Positions 61,963-64,000 of a stretch of DNA of 64,000 bases are shown in pieces. Positions within the stretch are counted from its first letter, which is position 1; each line of letters starts with the position of its first letter. The DNA is from Arcobacter_B sp049472135 (GTDB lineage Bacteria; Campylobacterota; Campylobacteria; Campylobacterales; Arcobacteraceae): NCBI RefSeq assembly GCF_049472135.1, contig NZ_JBMOVV010000008.1, positions 1 through 64,000 of the forward strand, in the 5' to 3' direction. The notes beneath the pieces were generated by a model, which saw only the letters and a list, made by a program, of their open reading frames with translations, made no database searches and had not been told where the DNA came from. Made by a program: the position numbers and the translations under genes.

Positions 61963-62634
61963 ATGACAAAATTAACTAAATATAAATTATTACATCATTT
62001 AAAGTTTTTGAAATCTATTGGTTACTCGTATCATGAGCCAATAAATTTTATATCTACTGAGATAAATGGATTTAAATTACCTAATAATATTGAAGCTTTA
62101 AAAAATAGTGTTGAAAATTGTTACTTATGTGAACTATCTAAAACAAGAAAAAATACTGTTTTTTCAAGTGGTAATAGTGATGCTAAAATTATGTTTATTT
62201 CAGATTTTCCATCATCTATTGAAGATGAAACAGGAAAAATACTTGTTGGAAAAACAGGTGAACTTCTTACAAAAATGATTGAGAACGTTTTAAATATAAA
62301 AAAAGAAGAAGTTTATTTTGCAAATATTTTAAAGTGTAAACCTATAAATACAAGTTCTTTTAGTAATGAAGCTAATTTATGTAAAACCTATTTATTTAAA
62401 CAAATTGAGCTTATAAAACCTAAAATAATCGTAACACTAGGTGAAAACGCATATAAGTATTTAACAAATGAAGATGTTAATATTAATATGTTGAGAGGTC
62501 AAACTATAAATTATAAGGATATGGTTTTAATACCAACTTTTCATCCAAGTTTTTTACTTAGAAATCCCTCATCTAAAAAAGATGCATATGTTGATATGCT
62601 AAAAATTAAAAATCAATTGGAGTCTTTAAATTGA
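61963..62634 (+). CDS. Uracil-DNA glycosylase family 4-like, iron-sulfur enzyme
   Basis: 223 residues. Cysteines 53 and 56 (CYLC), 125 (LKCKP) and 140 (ANLCKTYL) match the 4Fe-4S cluster of UDG family 4. GKILVGKTGELLTKMIENVL and the C-terminal TFHPSFLLRNP are family motifs. The first motif reads SDFPSS where GEAPG is usual, so substrate preference or activity may be changed. N-terminal 45 residues are an extra helical extension. Removes uracil from DNA in base-excision repair, by family. Its stop overlaps the next start by four bases. Confidence 0.85.
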   Translation: MTKLTKYKLLHHLKFLKSIGYSYHEPINFISTEINGFKLPNNIEALKNSVENCYLCELSKTRKNTVFSSGNSDAKIMFISDFPSSIEDETGKILVGKTGELLTKMIENVLNIKKEEVYFANILKCKPINTSSFSNEANLCKTYLFKQIELIKPKIIVTLGENAYKYLTNEDVNINMLRGQTINYKDMVLIPTFHPSFLLRNPSSKKDAYVDMLKIKNQLESLN

Positions 62635-63758
62635 AACAGTTATTAAGTATTATATTTATTGCAGCTATATTTATTGGTTGTACGCCAAAACAAGAAGTAG
62701 TAATTGATATTCCAAATGAAGCCAGTGAGCAACTTGGAAAACCTATTACAAATGATTTTGAATTAGGTGAAAAAGTTACTGAAGAGGTAGAAGTATTTGA
62801 TCCTTTAGTTATTCAAGAAAATGAGTTTGCATTAGAAGAGTCATCAAAATTTGTAAAAATCGCTGTTGTATATCCTTCTAAATTAATAGGCTCATATGCT
62901 AAAAGTTCTGTTAATACAATCTTAGGTTATTTATCTTTTATGAAAGCGAACTATAGTGTTAAAATATATGATACAGAAGATGAAACGCCTCAAAATATCA
63001 CAAAAGCTTTTGAAGATTTAAAATCAGATGGTTTCGCAAAAGTTATAGCTTTATTTACACCAAATGCCTTAGGGACTTTACATAGTTTAGATAGTTCTTC
63101 TTTAAATGTTTATTTACCATTAAATAATAAAGATGAATATGAAACTTTTAGTGAAAATTTTGTTTATGGCGCTATTTCATATGATAGACAGATAAAAAAA
63201 TTAATCGAATATTCTAATATTAATCATACAATGTTTTATCAAGAATCTTATATTGGAAAAAGATTAAAAGAGAAATATGAACAACAAGTTCCTCTTACAA
63301 AAGTTACAAAGCTTATTAAAAATAAAAGAAACTATTTTAAAGGAATTGTAAAAGATTATAAATTAAATAATTCAACTCTTTTTTTAAATACTAAACTTGT
63401 TAAAACATCAATAATTTTATCTCAACTAAGAGCATATGAAACAGAGCCCAAAGTGATTTTATCTACACAGTTAAACTTTAATCCTAAGATTATTGCATTA
63501 ACTCAAGAAAAAGATAGAAGTAACTTTGTTGTTGCTAGTTCTATTGATAAAGTTGATGATAAATTAATTGATACTATTGAGATGTTTGGTGCTGATGTTG
63601 AATACAATTGGGTTGATTATTCAACATTAGTTGGAATTAATTATTTATTTGAATCAAGTAAATCAAATGGAATTAATACAAAAATTGAAGAAAATCAGGT
63701 TATTTATGAACCTAAGTTGTATAAAACCACTAGATTTGGTTTTTTAGAAATTAAGTAA
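62631..63758 (+). CDS. Lipoprotein with periplasmic-binding (LpoA/LppC-like) domain
   Basis: 375 residues. Lipoprotein signal with lipobox FIGC (Cys17), then an acidic linker and a type-1 periplasmic-binding fold from about residue 75 (VKIAVVYPSKLIGSYAKSSVNTILGYLSFM), including a YQESYIGKRLKEKY stretch near 205. This is the fold of LpoA-type penicillin-binding-protein activators, but similarity is remote, so no such function is claimed. TTG start overlapping the glycosylase gene. Confidence 0.75.
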   Translation: MKQLLSIIFIAAIFIGCTPKQEVVIDIPNEASEQLGKPITNDFELGEKVTEEVEVFDPLVIQENEFALEESSKFVKIAVVYPSKLIGSYAKSSVNTILGYLSFMKANYSVKIYDTEDETPQNITKAFEDLKSDGFAKVIALFTPNALGTLHSLDSSSLNVYLPLNNKDEYETFSENFVYGAISYDRQIKKLIEYSNINHTMFYQESYIGKRLKEKYEQQVPLTKVTKLIKNKRNYFKGIVKDYKLNNSTLFLNTKLVKTSIILSQLRAYETEPKVILSTQLNFNPKIIALTQEKDRSNFVVASSIDKVDDKLIDTIEMFGADVEYNWVDYSTLVGINYLFESSKSNGINTKIEENQVIYEPKLYKTTRFGFLEIK

Positions 63759-63802
63759 AAGTTAGATAAAATCGCGCATATTTATATTTATGGAGTTTTG
63801 AA

Positions 63803-64000
63803 TTGAGAACGCATTATTGTACAGAAGTAACTGAAAAGAACATCGGGGAAAAGGTTACTGTTGCTGGTTGGGTAAACAGTAGAAGAGACCACGGTGGAAT
63901 TATATTTATTGATTTAAGAGATAAGGGTGGAATAGTTCAATTAGTAGCAGATCCAAAAGTTTTACCAGAATCTGAAAGTGTAAGAGATGAGTTTGTATTA
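63803..64000 (+). CDS. aspS: Aspartyl-tRNA synthetase (5-prime part, runs off the window)
   Basis: 66 codons to the window end. The N-terminal OB-fold anticodon-binding domain is recognisable: RTHYCTEV, KVTVAGWVNSRRDHGGIIFIDLRD, GGIVQLVADP. Start is the TTG at 63803 with TGGAG upstream and a TAAAAT -10-like box at about 63768. The rest of the gene lies beyond 64000. Confidence 0.95.
   Translation, partial: MRTHYCTEVTEKNIGEKVTVAGWVNSRRDHGGIIFIDLRDKGGIVQLVADPKVLPESESVRDEFVL

Noticed and set aside
61835..61969. N-terminal extension of the small HTH gene to a start at 61969
   Set aside because: It is hydrophobic and unlike the HTH domain, it has no ribosome site, and it would overlap the divergent promoter and half sites. 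The ATG at 61834 has AAGAAAGG.
1..64000. CRISPR arrays, rRNA genes, tRNA genes, prophage or insertion sequences
   Set aside because: No regularly spaced repeats, rRNA stretches, cloverleaf candidates or transposase/integrase genes were seen in the gaps or frames.

Overview
The window is a very AT-rich bacterial chromosome segment that reads as Campylobacterota, most likely an Arcobacter-like genus (Arcobacteraceae). Pointers are the Campylobacterota-type short RecO and ThiL, a MurF with a membrane-embedded N-terminus, a ribosomal operon without rpmD (L30) that stops after infA, frequent TTG starts, and promoters with a clear -10 box but usually no -35 box. No rRNA, tRNA, insertion sequence or CRISPR array was seen.

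Region 1 (1-16.9 kb) is a surface-polysaccharide locus. GDP-fucose synthesis (gmd, fcl) leads into a tightly packed run: Wzx flippase, aldo/keto reductase, a ferredoxin/FrhB protein fused to a left-handed beta-helix acyltransferase, a polysaccharide pyruvyl transferase, three glycosyltransferases, a Wzy-like polymerase and an asparagine-synthase-like amidotransferase. The initiating phosphoglycosyl transferase lies on the opposite strand, followed by a UDP-HexNAc dehydrogenase, a VanZ-like gene with no normal start codon, and galE.

Region 2 (16.9-46.7 kb) is mostly housekeeping and signalling: apt, trpB, a DedA protein, pepA, an exported ATP-dependent DNA ligase, ychF, an HDOD protein, recO, ppnP, a di-heme peroxidase, superoxide reductase, thiL, truD, ruvA, ddl, murF, a HIT protein and a DadA-like oxidase. 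Cyclic-di-GMP signalling is well represented. There is a degenerate-GGDEF giant, a GGDEF(degenerate)-EAL phosphodiesterase and a PAS-GGDEF cyclase next to a chemoreceptor with a heme-c motif, plus a short CheZ-like protein. The region ends with a BRCT/repeat protein, a MoxR AAA+ ATPase and a VWA protein in one operon.

Region 3 (46.7-50.9 kb) is accessory. On the minus strand, between a TetR regulator and the VWA gene, lies a convincing c-di-GMP-I (GEMM-I) riboswitch upstream of an unannotated 40-residue membrane microprotein with a strong ribosome binding site. The tetR gene faces a DinB-like gene and two membrane proteins across a perfect 18-bp palindrome. A ceramidase-family (CREST) membrane hydrolase follows.

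Region 4 (50.8-61.5 kb) is the fused S10-spc ribosomal protein operon (rpsJ to infA) behind a perfect-consensus sigma70 promoter. Region 5 (61.5-64 kb) has a small HTH gene divergent from a family-4-like uracil-DNA glycosylase with three TTGGAA half sites between them, a periplasmic-binding-fold lipoprotein, and the beginning of aspS.
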